From Sipunculus nudus (taxonomy: Eukaryota > Annelida > Sipuncula > Golfingiida > Sipunculidae), in assembly GCA_026874595.1 (NCBI GenBank), contig CM049318.1:1063241-1127240 (forward strand): 64,000 nucleotides of DNA. The letters are read 5' to 3'. Below the pieces are notes generated by a model. That model made no database searches. It was not told where the DNA came from and was given only the letters and a program-made list of their open reading frames with translations. The translations under genes and the position numbers were made by a program. Each line of letters opens with the position of its first letter. The stretch's first letter is position 1. Below are positions 1 to 11,205 of the stretch, one piece after another.

Positions 1-102
1 TTGAAGTTCATTCTAGTTAATATTCATAGATATTTTCTGCGGATTTGGATTACCTGGTGGATCCTGTAAAGGTGTTCTGCCTCAGCGGAGGAATGTGCTC
101 AG

Positions 103-204
103 TTGAAGTTCATTCTAGTTAATATTCATAGATATTTTCTGCGGATTTGGATTACCTGGTGGATCCAGTAAAGGCGTTCTGCCTCAGCGGAGGAATGTGC
201 TCAG
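103..204 (+). repeat. Reference monomer (102 bp)
   Basis: This unit matches the commonest base at nearly every position and serves as the reference. Unit positions: AATATT (SspI) 19-24; inverted repeat AATAT 19-23 / ATATT 30-34 with a 6-base loop; invariant-looking core TTCTGCGGATTT 35-46; variable G pair 47-48; inverted repeat CTGG 54-57 / CCAG 63-66; 8-base palindrome TGGATCCA 58-65 containing the BamHI site 59-64; CpG dinucleotides at 40-41, 73-74 and 86-87; inverted repeat CCTC 80-83 / GAGG 88-91 with loop AGCG; CCTCAGC (BbvCI) 80-86. 102 is 34 x 3, so full-length units keep a reading frame, but the consensus carries stops in every frame examined. No CENP-B box is present. Confidence 0.95.
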
Positions 205-3200
205 TTGAAGTTCATTCTAGTTAATATTCATAGATATTTTCTGCGGATTTGGATTACCTGGTCGATCCAGTAAAGGTGTTCTGCCTCAGCGGAGGAATGT
301 GCTCAGTTGAAGTTCATTCTAGTTAATATTCATAGATATTTTCTGCGGATTTGGATTACCTGGTGGATCCAGTAAAGGCGTTCTGCCTCAGTGGAGGAAT
401 GTGCTCAGTTGAAGTTCATTCAAGTTAATATTCATAGATATTTTCTGCGGATTTGGATTACCTGGTGGATCCAGTAAAGGTGTTCTGCCTCAGCGGAGGA
501 ATGTGCTCAGTTGAAGTTCATTCTAGTTAATATTCATAGATATTTTCTGCGGATTTGATTACCTGGTGGATCCAGTAAAGGCGTTCTGCCTGAGCGGAGG
601 AATGTGCTCAGTTGAAGTTCATTCTAGTTAATATTCATAGATATTTTCTGCGGATTTGGATTACCTGGTGGATCCAGTAAAGGCGTTCTGCCTCAGCGGA
701 GGAATGTGCTCAGTTGAAGTTCATTCTAGTTAATATTCATAGATATTTTCTGCGGATTTGATTACCTGGTGGATCCAGTAAAGGCGTTCTGCCTGAGCGG
801 AGGAATGTGCTCAGTTGAAGTTCATTCTAGTTAATATTCATAGATATTTTCTGCGGATTTGGATTACCTGGTGGATCCAGTAAAGGCGTTCTGCCTCAGC
901 GGAGGAATGTGCTCAGTTGAAGTTCATTCAAGTTAATATTCATAGATATTTTCTGCGGATTTGGATTACCTGGTCGATCCAGTAAAGGTGTTCTGCCTCA
1001 GCGGAGGAATGTGCTCAGTTGAAGTTCATTCTAGTTAATATTCATAGATATTTTCTGCGGATTTGGATTACCTGGTGGATCCAGTAAAGGCGTTCTGCCT
1101 CAGTGGAGGAATGTGCTCAGTTGAAGTTCATTCAAGTTAATATTCATAGATATTTTCTGCGGATTTGGATTACCTGGTGGATCCAGTAAAGGTGTTCTGC
1201 CTCAGCGGAGGAATGTGCTCAGTTGAAGTTCATTCTAGTTAATATTCATAGATATTTTCTGCGGATTTGGATTACCTGGTGGATCCAGTAAAGGCGTTCT
1301 GCCTCAGCGGAGGAATGTGCTCAGTTGAAGTTCATTCTAGTTAATATTCATAGATATTTTCTGCGGATTTGGATTACCTTGTGGATCCAGTAAAGGCGTT
1401 CTGCCTCAGCGGAGGAATGTGCTGAGTTGAGTTTCATTCTAGTTAATATTCATAGATATTTTCTGCGGATTTGATTACCTGGTGGATCCAGTAAAGGCGT
1501 TCTGCCTCAGCGGAGGAATGTGCTCAGTTGAAGTTCATTCTAGTTAATATTCATAGATATTTTCTGCGGATTTGGTTTACCTGGTGGATCCAGTAAAGGC
1601 GTTCTGCCTCAGCGGAGGAATGTGCTCAGTTGAAGTTCATTCTAGTTAATATTCATAGATATTTTCTGCGGATTTGATTACCTGGTGGATCCAGTAAAGG
1701 CGTTCTGCCTCAGCGGAGGAATGTGCGCAGTTGAAGTTCATTCTAGTTAATATTCATAGATATTTTCTGCGGATTTGGATTACCTGGTGGATCCAGTAAA
1801 GGCGTTCTGCCTCAGCGGAGGAATGTGCTCAGTTGAAGTTCATTCTAGTTAATATCCATAGATATTTTCTGCGGATTTGGATTACCTGGTGGATCCAGTA
1901 AAGGTGTTCTGTCTTAGCGGAGGAATGTGCTCAGTTGAAGTTCATTCTAATAATATTCATAGATATTTTCTGCGGATTTGGATTACCTGGTGGATCCAAT
2001 AAAGGTGTTCTGCCTCAGCGGAGGAATGTGCTCAGTTGAAGTTCATTCTAGTTAATATTCATAGATATTTTCTGCGGATTTGGATTACCTGGTGGATCCA
2101 GTAAAGGCGTTCTGCCTCAGCGGAGGAATGTGCTCAGTTGAAGTTCATTCTAGTTAATATTCATAGATATTTTCTGCGGATTTGGATTACCTGGTGGATC
2201 CAGTAAAGGCGTTCTGCCTCAGCGGAGGAATGTGCTTAGTTGAAGTTCATTCTAGTTAATATTCATAGATATTTTCTGCGGATTTGGATTACCTGGTCGA
2301 TCCAGTAAAGGTGTTCTGCCTCAGCGGAGGAATGTGCTCAGTTGAAGTTCATTCTAGTTTATATCCATAGATATTTTCTGCGGATTTGGATTACCTGGTG
2401 GATCCAGTAAAGGCGTTCTGCCTCAGCGGAGGAATGTGCTCAGTTGAAGTTCATTCTAGTTAATATCCATAGATATTTTCTGCGGATTTGGATTACCTGG
2501 TGGATCCAGTAAAGGCGTTCTTCCTCGGCGGAGGAATGTGCTCAGTTGAAGTTCATTCTAGTTAATATTCATAGATATGTTCTGCGGATTTGATTACCTG
2601 GTGGATCCAGTAAAGGCGTTCTGCCTCAGCGGAGGAATGTGCTCAGTTGAAGTTCATTCTAGTTAATATTCATAGATATTTTCTGCGGATTTGGATTACC
2701 TGGTGGATCCAGTAAAGGCGTTCTGCCTCAGCGGAGGAATGTGCTTAGTTGAAGTTCATTCTAGTTAATATTCACAGATATTTTCTGCGGATTTGGATTA
2801 CCTGGTCGATCCAGTAAAGGTGTTCTGCCTCAGCGGAGGAATGTGCTCAGTTGAAGTTCATTCTAGTTAATATTCATAGATATTTTCTGCGGATTTGGAT
2901 TACCTGGTGGATCCAGTAAAGGCGTTCTGCCTCAGCGGAGGAATGTGCTCAGTTGAAGTTCATTCTAGTTAATATCCATAGATATTTTCTGCGGATTTGA
3001 ATTACCTGGTGGATCCAGTAAAGGTGTTCTGCCTCAGCGGAGGAATGTGCTCAGTTGAAGTTCATTCTAGTTAATATTCATAGATATTTTCTGCGGATTT
3101 GATTACCTGGTGGATCCAGTAAAGGCGTTCTGCCTCAGCGGAGGAATGTGCTCAGTTGAAGTTCATTCTAGTTAATATCCATAGATATTTTCTGCGGATT

Positions 3201-3970
3201 TGGATTACCTGGTGGATCCAGTAAAGGTGTTCTGCCTCAGCGGAGGAATGTGCTCAGTTGAAGTTCATTCTAGTTAATATTCATAGATATTTTCTGCGGA
3301 TTTGGATTACCTGGTGGATCCAGTAAAGGTGTTCTGCCTCAGCGGAGGAATGTGCTCAGTTGAAGTTCATTCTAGTTAATATTCATAGATATTTTCTGCG
3401 GATTTGGTTTATCTGGTGGATCCAGTAAAGGTGTTCTGCCTCAGCGGAGGAATGTGCTCAGTTGAAGTTCATTCTAGTTAATATTCATAGATATTTTCTG
3501 CGGATTTGGATTACCTGGTGGATCCAGTAAAGGCGTTCTGCCTCAGCGGAGGAATGTGCTCAGTTGAAGTTCATTCTAGTTAATATTCATAGATATTTTC
3601 TGCGGATTTGGATTACCTGGTGGATCCAGTAAAGGCGTTCTGCCTCAGCGGAGGAATGTGCTCAGTTGAAGTTCATTCTAGTTAATATCCATAGATATTT
3701 TCTGCGGATTTGGATTACCTGGTGGATCCAGTAAAGGTTTTCTGCCTCAGCGGAGGAATGTGCTCAGTTGAAGTTCATTCTAGTTAATATTCATAGATAT
3801 GTTCTGCGGTTTTGATTACCTGGTGGATCCAGTAAAGGCGTTCTGCCTCAGCGGAGGAATGTGCTCAGTTGAAGTTCATTCTAGTTAATATCCATAGATA
3901 TTTTCTGCGGATTTGGTTTATCTGGTGGATCCAGTAAAGGCGTTCTGCCTCAGCGGAGGAATGTGCTGAG

Positions 3971-4058
3971 TTGAAGTTCATTTTAGTTAATATTCATAGA
4001 TATTTTCTGCGGATTTGATTACCTGGTGGTTCCAGTAAAGGCGGAGGAATGTGCTCAG
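3971..4058 (+). repeat. 88-bp short unit
   Basis: This unit lacks 13 bases (unit positions 75-87) plus one G of the 47-48 pair. The 13-base loss lies between GCG at 72-74 and GCG at 85-87, as expected for slippage or recombination between 3-base direct repeats. It removes the BbvCI site and the CCTC/GAGG dyad. A linked substitution changes GGATCC to GGTTCC and destroys the BamHI site. The same double signature recurs at six later positions, so it is inherited by amplification. Confidence 0.9.
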
Positions 4059-4439
4059 TTGAAGTTCATTCTAGTTAATATTCATAGATATTTTCTGCGG
4101 ATTTGGATTACCTGGTGGATCCAGTAAAGGCGTTCTGCCTCAGCGGAGGAATGTGCTCAGTTGAAGTTCATTCTAGTTAATATTCATAGATATTTTCTGC
4201 GGATTCGGATTACCTGGTGGATCCAGTAAAAGCGTTCTGCCTCAGCGGAGGAATGTGCTCAGTTGAAGTTCATTCTAGTTAATATTCATAGATATTTTCT
4301 GCGGATTTGGTTTATCTGGTGGATCCAGTAAAGGTGTTCTGCCTCAGCGGAGGAATGTGCTCAGTTGAAGTTCATTCTAGTTAATATTCATAGATATTTT
4401 CTGCGGATTTGATTACCTGGTGGATCCAGTAAAGGCGAT

Positions 4440-6300
4440 CTGCCTCAGCGGAGGAATGTGCTAAGTTGAAGTTCATTCTAGTTAATATTCATAGATATTT
4501 TCTGCGGATTTGGATTACCTGGTGGATCCAGTAAAGGCGTTCTGCCTCAGCGGAGGAATGTGCTCAGTTGAAGTTCATTCAAGTTAATATTCATAGATAT
4601 TTTCTGCGGATTTGGATTACCTGGTGGATCCAGTAAAGGTGTTCTGCCTCAGCGGAGGAATGTGCTCAGTTGAAGTTTTATTCTAGTTAATATTCATAGA
4701 TATTTTCTGCGGATTTGGATAACCTGGTGGATCCAGTAAAGGTGTTCTGCCTCAGCGGAGGAATGTGCTCAGTTGAAGTTCATTCTAGTTAATATTCATA
4801 GATATTTTCTGCGGATTTGGTTTATCTGGTGGATCCAGTAAAGGTGTTCTGCCTCAGCGGAGGAATGTGCTCAGTTGAAGTTCATTCTAGTTAATATTCA
4901 TAGATATTTTCTGCGGATTTGGATTACCTGGTGGATCCAGTAAAGGCGTTCTGCCTCAGCGGAGGAATGTGCTCAGTTGAAGTTCATTCTAGTTAATATT
5001 CATAGATATTTTCTGCGGATTTGGATTACCTGGTGGATCCAGTAAAGGCGTTCTGCCTCAGCGGAGGAATGTGCTAAGTTGAAGTTCATTCTAGTTAATA
5101 TCCATAGATATTTTCTGCGGATTTGGATTACCTGGTGGATCCAGTAAAGGCGTTCTGCCTTAGCGGAGGAATGTGCTAAGTTGAAGTTCATTCTAGTTAA
5201 TATTCATAGATATTTTCTGCGGATTTGATTACCTGGTGGATCCAGGAAAGGCGTTCTGCCTCAGCGGAGGAATGTGCTCAGTTGAATTTCATTCTAGTTA
5301 ATATTCATAGATATTTTCTGCGGATTTGGATTACCTGGTCGATCTAGTAAAGGCGTTCTGCCTCAGCAGAGGAATGTGCTCAGTTGAAGTTCATTCTAGT
5401 TAATATCCATAGATATTTTCTGCGGATTTGGATTACCTGGTGGATCCAGTAAAGGTGTTCTGCCTCAGCGGAGGAATGTGCTCAGTTGAAGTTCATTCTA
5501 GTTGATATTCATAGATATGTTCTGCGGATTTGATTACCTTGTGGATCCAGTAAAGGCGTTCTGTCTCAGCGGAGGAATGTGCTCAGTTGAAGTTCATTCT
5601 AGTTAATATCCATTGATATTTTCTGCGGATTTGGTTTATCTGGTGGATCCAGTAAAGGCGTTCTGCCTCAGCGGAGGAATGTGCTCAGTTGAAGTTCATT
5701 CTAGTTAATATTCATAGATATTTTCTGCGGATTTGATTACCTGGTGGATCCAGTAAAGGCGTTCTGCCTCAGCGGAGGAATGTGCTCAGTTGAAGTTCAT
5801 TCTAGTTAATATTCATAGATATTTTCTGCGGATTTGGATTACCTGGTGGATCCAGTAAAGGCGTTCTGCCTCAGCGGAGGAATGTGCTCAGTTGAAGTTC
5901 ATTCAAGTTAATATTCATAGATATTTTCTGCGGATTTGGATTACCTGGTGGATCCAGTAAAGGTGTTCTGCCTCAGCGGAGGAATGTGCTCAGTTGAAGT
6001 TTTATTCTAGTTAATATTCATAGATATTTTCTGCGGATTTGGATAACCTGGTGGATCCAGTAAAGGTGTTCTGCCTCAGCGGAGGAATGTGCTCAGTTGA
6101 AGTTCATTCTATTTAATATTCATAGATATTTTCTGCGGATTTGGTTTATCTGGTGGATCCAGTAAAGGTGTTCTGCCTCAGCGGAGGAATGTGCTCAGTT
6201 GAAGTTCATTCTAGTTAATATTCATAGATATTTTCTGCGGATTTGGATTACCTGGTGGATCCAGTAAAGGCGTTCTGCCTCAGCGGAGGAATGTGCTCAG
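4440..6300. repeat. 1324-bp offset local duplication (13 units)
   Basis: An ordered run of marked units occurs twice: TTCAAG unit (4577 and 5901), TTTTATTC unit (4676 and 6000), GGATAACC unit, then a GGTTTATC unit. The offset is 1324 bp, equal to 13 units less 2 bp. Roughly 4.44-4.98 kb corresponds to 5.76-6.30 kb. The interval between holds the open-frame block and its downstream units, so the duplication encloses different intervening sequence. The second copy has ATTTAATATT at 6111, which is shared with copies at 19321, 25629 and 29293. Confidence 0.7.
5000..5191 (-). other. Two-unit block with accidental open frame (copy 1)
   Basis: A 63-codon minus-strand frame spans nearly two units and gives a 34-residue repeat. 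In the consensus this frame meets two TGA stops per unit, one from TCA at unit positions 25-27 and one from CTCAG at the unit end. Here the inner unit has ATCCAT (TGG instead of TGA) and both unit ends read CTAAG (TTA instead of TGA). The frame ends at the normal TGA at 5000-5002. I see no ribosome-binding or promoter context. It is best read as chance relief of stops, and it is listed because the block is a useful duplication marker. Confidence 0.75.
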
Positions 6301-8965
6301 TTGAAGTTCATTCTAGTTAATATTCATAGATATTTTCTGCGGATTTGATTACCTGGTGGATCCAGTAAAGTCGTTCTGCCTCAGCGGAGGAATGTGCTAA
6401 GTTGAAGTTCATTCTAGTTAATATTCATAGATATTTTCTGCGGATTTGGTTTACCTGGTGGATCCAGTAAAGGCGTTCTGCCTCAGCGGAGGAATGTGCT
6501 AAGTTGAAGTTCATTCTAGTTAATATTCATAGATATTTTCTGCGGATTTGATTACCTGGTGGATCCAGTAAAGGCGTTCTGCCTCAGCGGAGGAATGTGC
6601 GCAGTTGAAGTTCATTCTAGTTAATATTCATAGATATTTTCTGCGGATTTGGATTACCTGGTGGATCTAGTAAAGGCGTTCTGCCTCAGCGGAGGAATGT
6701 GCTCAGTTGAAGTTCATTCAAGTTAATATTCATAGATATTTTCTGCGGATTTGGATTACCTGGTGGATCCAGTAAAGGTGTTCTGCCTTAGCGGAGGAAT
6801 GTGCTGAGTTGAAGTTCATTCTAATAATATTCATAGTTATTTTCTGCGGATTTGGATTACCTGGTGGATCCAGTAAAGGTGTTCTGCCTCAGCGGAGGAA
6901 TGTGCTCAGTTGAAGTTCATTCTAGTTAATATTCATAGATATTTTCTGCGGATTTGATTACCTGGTGGATCCAGTAAAGGCGTTCTGCCTGAGCGGAGGA
7001 ATGTGCTCAGTTGAAGTTCATTCTAGTTAATATTCATAGATATTTTCTGCGGATTTGGATTACCTGGTGGATCCAGTAAAGGCGTTCTGCCTCAGCGGAG
7101 GAATGTGCTCAGTTGAAGTTCATTCTAGTTAATATTCATAGATATTTTCTGCGGATTTGGATTACCTGGTGGATCCAGTAAAGGCGTTCTGCCTCAGCGG
7201 AGGAATGTGCTCAGTTGAAGTTCATTCTAGTTAATATTCATAGATATTTTCTGCGGATTTGATTACCTGGTGGATCCAGTAAAGGCGTTCTGCCTGAGCG
7301 GAGGAATGTGCTCAGTTGAAGTTCATTCTAGTTAATATTCATAGATATTTTCTGCGGATTTGGATTACCTGGTGGATCCAGTAAAGGCGTTCTGCCTCAG
7401 CGGAGGAATGTGCTCAGTTGAAGTTCATTCTAGTTAATATTCATAGATATTTTCTGCGGATTTGATTACCTGGTGGATCCAGTAAAGGCGTTCTGCCTGA
7501 GCGGAGGAATGTGCTCAGTTGAAGTTCATTCTAGTTAATATTCATAGATATTTTCTGCGGATTTGGATTACCTGGTGGATCCAGTAAAGGCGTTCTGCCT
7601 CAGCGGAGGAATGTGCTCAGTTGAAGTTCATTCAAGTTAATATTCATAGATATTTTCTGCGGATTTGGATTACCTGGTGGATCCAGTAAAGGTGTTCTTC
7701 CTTAGCGGAGGAATGTGCTCATTTGAAGTTCATTCTAGTTAATATTCATAGATATTTTCTGCGGATTTGGATTACCTGGTGGATCCTGTAAAGGTGTTCT
7801 GCCTCAGCGGAGGAATGTGCTCAGTTGAAGTTCATTCTAGTTAATATTCATAGATATTTTCTGCGGATTTGGATTACCTGGTGGATCCAGTAAAGGCGTT
7901 CTGCCTCAGCGGAGGAATGTGCTCAGTTGAAGTTCATTCTAGTTAATATTCATAGATATTTTCTGCGGATTTGGATTACCTGGTCGATCTAGTAAAGGCG
8001 TTCTGCCTCAGCGGAGGAATGTGCTCAGTTGAAGTTCATTCTAGTTAATATCCATAGATATTTTCTGCGGATTTGGATTACCTGGTGGATCCAGTAAAGG
8101 TGTTCTGCCTCAGCGGAGGAATGTGCTCAGTTGAAGTTCATTCTAGTTAATATTCATAGATATGTTCTGCGGATTTGATTACCTGGTGGATCCAGTAAAG
8201 GCGTTCTGTCTCAGCGGAGGAATGTGCTCAGTTGAAGTTCATTCTAGTTAATATCCATAGATATTTTCTGCGGATTTGGATTACCTGGTCGATCCAGTAA
8301 AGGCGTTCTGCCTCAGCGGAGGAATGTGCTCAGTTGAAGTTCATTCAAGTTAATATTCATAGATATTTTCTGCGGATTTGATTACCTGGTGGATCCAGTA
8401 AAGGTGTTCTGACTTATCGGAGGAATGTGCTAAGTTGAAGTTCATTCTAGTTAATATTCATAGATATTTTCTGCGGATTTGGATTACCTGGTGGATCCAG
8501 TAAAGGCGTTCTGCCTTAGCGGAGGAATGTGCTAAGTTGAAGTTCATTCTAGTTAATATTCATAGATATTTTCTGCGGATTTGATTACCTGGTGGATCCA
8601 GGAAAGGCGTTCTGCCTCAGCGGAGGAATGTGCTCAGTTGAATTTCATTCTAGTTAATATTCATAGATATTTTCTGCGGATTTGGATTACCTGGTCGATC
8701 TAGTAAAGGCGTTCTGCCTCAGCAGAGGAATGTGCTCAGTTGAAGTTCATTCTAGTTAATATCCATAGATATTTTCTGCGGATTTGGATTACCTGGTGGA
8801 TCCAGTAAAGGTGTTCTGCCTCAGCGGAGGAATGTGCTCAGTTGAAGTTCATTCTAGTTGATATTCATAGATATGTTCTGCGGATTTGATTACCTGGTGG
8901 ATCCAGTAAAGGCGTTCTGTCTCAGCGGAGGAATGTGCTCAGTTGAAGTTCATTCTAGTTAATAT

Positions 8966-11205
8966 CCATTGATATTTTCTGCGGATTTGGTTTATCTGGT
9001 GGATCCAGTAAAGGCGTTCTGCCTCAGCGGAGGAAGGTGCTCAGTTGAAGTTCATTCTAGTTAATATTCATAGATATTTTCTGCGGATTTGATTACCTGG
9101 TGGATCCAGTAAAGGCGTTCTGCCTCAGCGGAGGAATGTGCTCAGTTGAAGTTCATTCTAGTTAATATTCATAGATATTTTCTGCGGATTTGGATTACCT
9201 GGTGGATCCAGTAAAGGCGTTCTGCCTCAGCGGAGGAATGTGCTCAGTTGAAGTTCATTCAAGTTAATATTCATAGATATTTTCTGCGGATTTGGATTAC
9301 CTGGTGGATCCAGTAAAGGTGTTCTGCCTCAGCGGAGGAATGTGCTCAGTTGAAGTTTTATTCTAGTTAATATTCATAGATATTTTCTGCGGATTTGGAT
9401 AACCTGGTGGATCCAGTAAAGGTGTTCTGCCTCAGCGGAGGAATGTGCTCAGTTGAAGTTCATTCTAGTTAATATTCATAGATATTTTCTGCGGATTTGG
9501 TTTATCTGGTGGATCCAGTAAAGGTGTTCTGCCTCAGCGGAGGAATGTGCTCAGTTGAAGTTCATTCTAGTTAATATTCATAGATATTTTCTGCGGATTT
9601 GGATTACCTGGTGGATCCAGTAAAGGCGTTCTGCCTCAGCGGAGGAATGTGCTCAGTTGAAGTTCATTCTAGTTAATATTCATAGATATTTTCTGCGGAT
9701 TTGATTACCTGGTGGATCCAGTAAAGTCGTTCTGCCTCAGCGGAGGAATGTGCTAAGTTGAAGTTCATTCTAGTTAATATTCATAGATATTTTCTGCGGA
9801 TTTGGTTTACCTGGTGGATCCAGTAAAGGCGTTCTGCCTCAGCGGAGGAATGTGCTAAGTTGAAGTTCATTCTAGTTAATATTCCTAGATATTTTCTGCG
9901 GATTTGATTACCTGGTGGATCCAGTAAAGGCGTTCTGCCTCAGCGGAGGAATGTGCGCAGTTGAAGTTCATTCTAGTTAATATTCATAGATATTTTCTGC
10001 GGATTTGGATTACCTGGTGGATCCAGTAAAGGCGTTCTGCCTCAGCGGAGGAATGTGCTCAGTTGAAGTTCATTCAAGTTAATATCCATTGATATTTTCT
10101 GCGGATTTGGTTTATCTGGTGGATCCAGTAAAGGCGTTCTGCCTCAGCGGAGGAAGGTGCTCAGTTGAAGTTCATTCTAGTTAATATTCATAGATATTTT
10201 CTGCGGATTTGATTACCTGGTGGATCCAGTAAAGGCGTTCTGCCTCAGCGGAGGAATGTGCTCAGTTGAAGTTCATTCTAGTTAATATTCATAGATATTT
10301 TCTGCGGATTTGGATTACCTGGTGGATCCAGTAAAGGCGTTCTGCCTCAGCGGAGGAATGTGCTCAGTTGAAGTTCATTCAAGTTAATATTCATAGATAT
10401 TTTCTGCGGATTTGGATTACCTGGTGGATCCAGTAAAGGTGTTCTGCCTCAGCGGAGGAATGTGCTCAGTTGAAGTTTTATTCTAGTTAATATTCATAGA
10501 TATTTTCTGCGGATTTGGATAACCTGGTGGATCCAGTAAAGGTGTTCTGCCTCAGCGGAGGAATGTGCTCAGTTGAAGTTCATTCTAGTTAATATTCATA
10601 GATATTTTCTGCGGATTTGGTTTATCTGGTGGATCCAGTAAAGGTGTTCTGCCTCAGCGGAGGAATGTGCTCAGTTGAAGTTCATTCTAGTTAATATTCA
10701 TAGATATTTTCTGCGGATTTGGATTACCTGGTGGATCCAGTAAAGGCGTTCTGCCTCAGCGGAGGAATGTGCTCAGTTGAAGTTCATTCTAGTTAATATT
10801 CATAGATATTTTCTGCGGATTTGATTACCTGGTGGATCCAGTAAAGTCGTTCTGCCTCAGCGGAGGAATGTGCTCAGTTGAAGTTCATTCTAGTTAATAT
10901 TCATAGATATTTTCTGCGGATTTGGTTTACCTGGTGGATCCAGTAAAGGCGTTCTGCCTCAGCGGAGGAATGTGCTAAGTTGAAGTTCATTCTAGTTAAT
11001 ATTCCTAGATATTTTCTGCGGATTTGATTACCTGGTGGATCCAGTAAAGGCGTTCTGCCTCAGCGGAGGAATGTGCGCAGTTGAAGTTCATTCTAGTTAA
11101 TATTCATAGATATTTTCTGCGGATTTGGATTACCTGGTGGATCCAGTAAAGGCGTTCTGCCTCAGCGGAGGAATGTGCTCAGTTGAAGTTCATTCAAGTT
11201 AATAT
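8966..11205. repeat. 1120-bp tandem duplication (11 units x 2)
   Basis: The segment 8966-10085 is repeated as 10086-11205. Landmarks keep a 1120-bp offset: CCATTGAT (8966, 10086), the rare AGGAAGG variant (about 9034 and 10154), and CCTAG (9884, 11004). The junction unit near 10072-10100 is chimeric. It starts with TTCAAG, typical of the unit that follows this block elsewhere, then switches to CCATTGAT, typical of the block start. This is the expected product of an unequal exchange between out-of-register units. A CTAAG to CTCAG difference near 10874 shows limited divergence since. Confidence 0.85.

Larger units (their letters stand above)
1..4510. repeat. Family I block, first copy
   Basis: About 44 units of the family marked by ATCCAT (T to C at unit position 25), GTGCTTAG ends, GTCGATCC units and one 88-bp unit. 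Landmarks recur in 41280-~45790 at a constant offset of 41,279: the GTCGATCC unit near 242, the TTCACAG variant at 2773, and the GGTTCC short unit at 4030. The equal offset across 4 kb means no net indels between the copies. A few substitutions separate them, for example the GCTGAGTTGAG cluster near 1421-1431 is absent from the second copy. Divergence begins near 4436-4512. Position 1 is in the same register as 41280, just after a CTCATT unit, so family II probably lies to the left. Confidence 0.85.

Noticed and set aside
103-204. GGAGGAATG as a bacterial ribosome-binding site and start
   Set aside because: GGAGG sits only two bases before ATG in every unit, and the plus-strand frame from that ATG stops within about 10 codons at TAA. 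It is a chance feature of the satellite.
250-300. Pol III B-box in GTCGATCC units
   Set aside because: GGTCGATCC only loosely resembles GGTTCGANTCC and needs an indel. There is no A-box at suitable spacing and no T-run terminator, so the units do not look like tRNA-derived or SINE sequences.
5000-5191. 63-residue minus-strand open frame (also at 15973, 18210 and 24518) as a protein gene
   Set aside because: It is made of two satellite units, depends on chance loss of two consensus stops, has no regulatory context, and occurs in identical copies because the block was duplicated. Most other units keep the stops.
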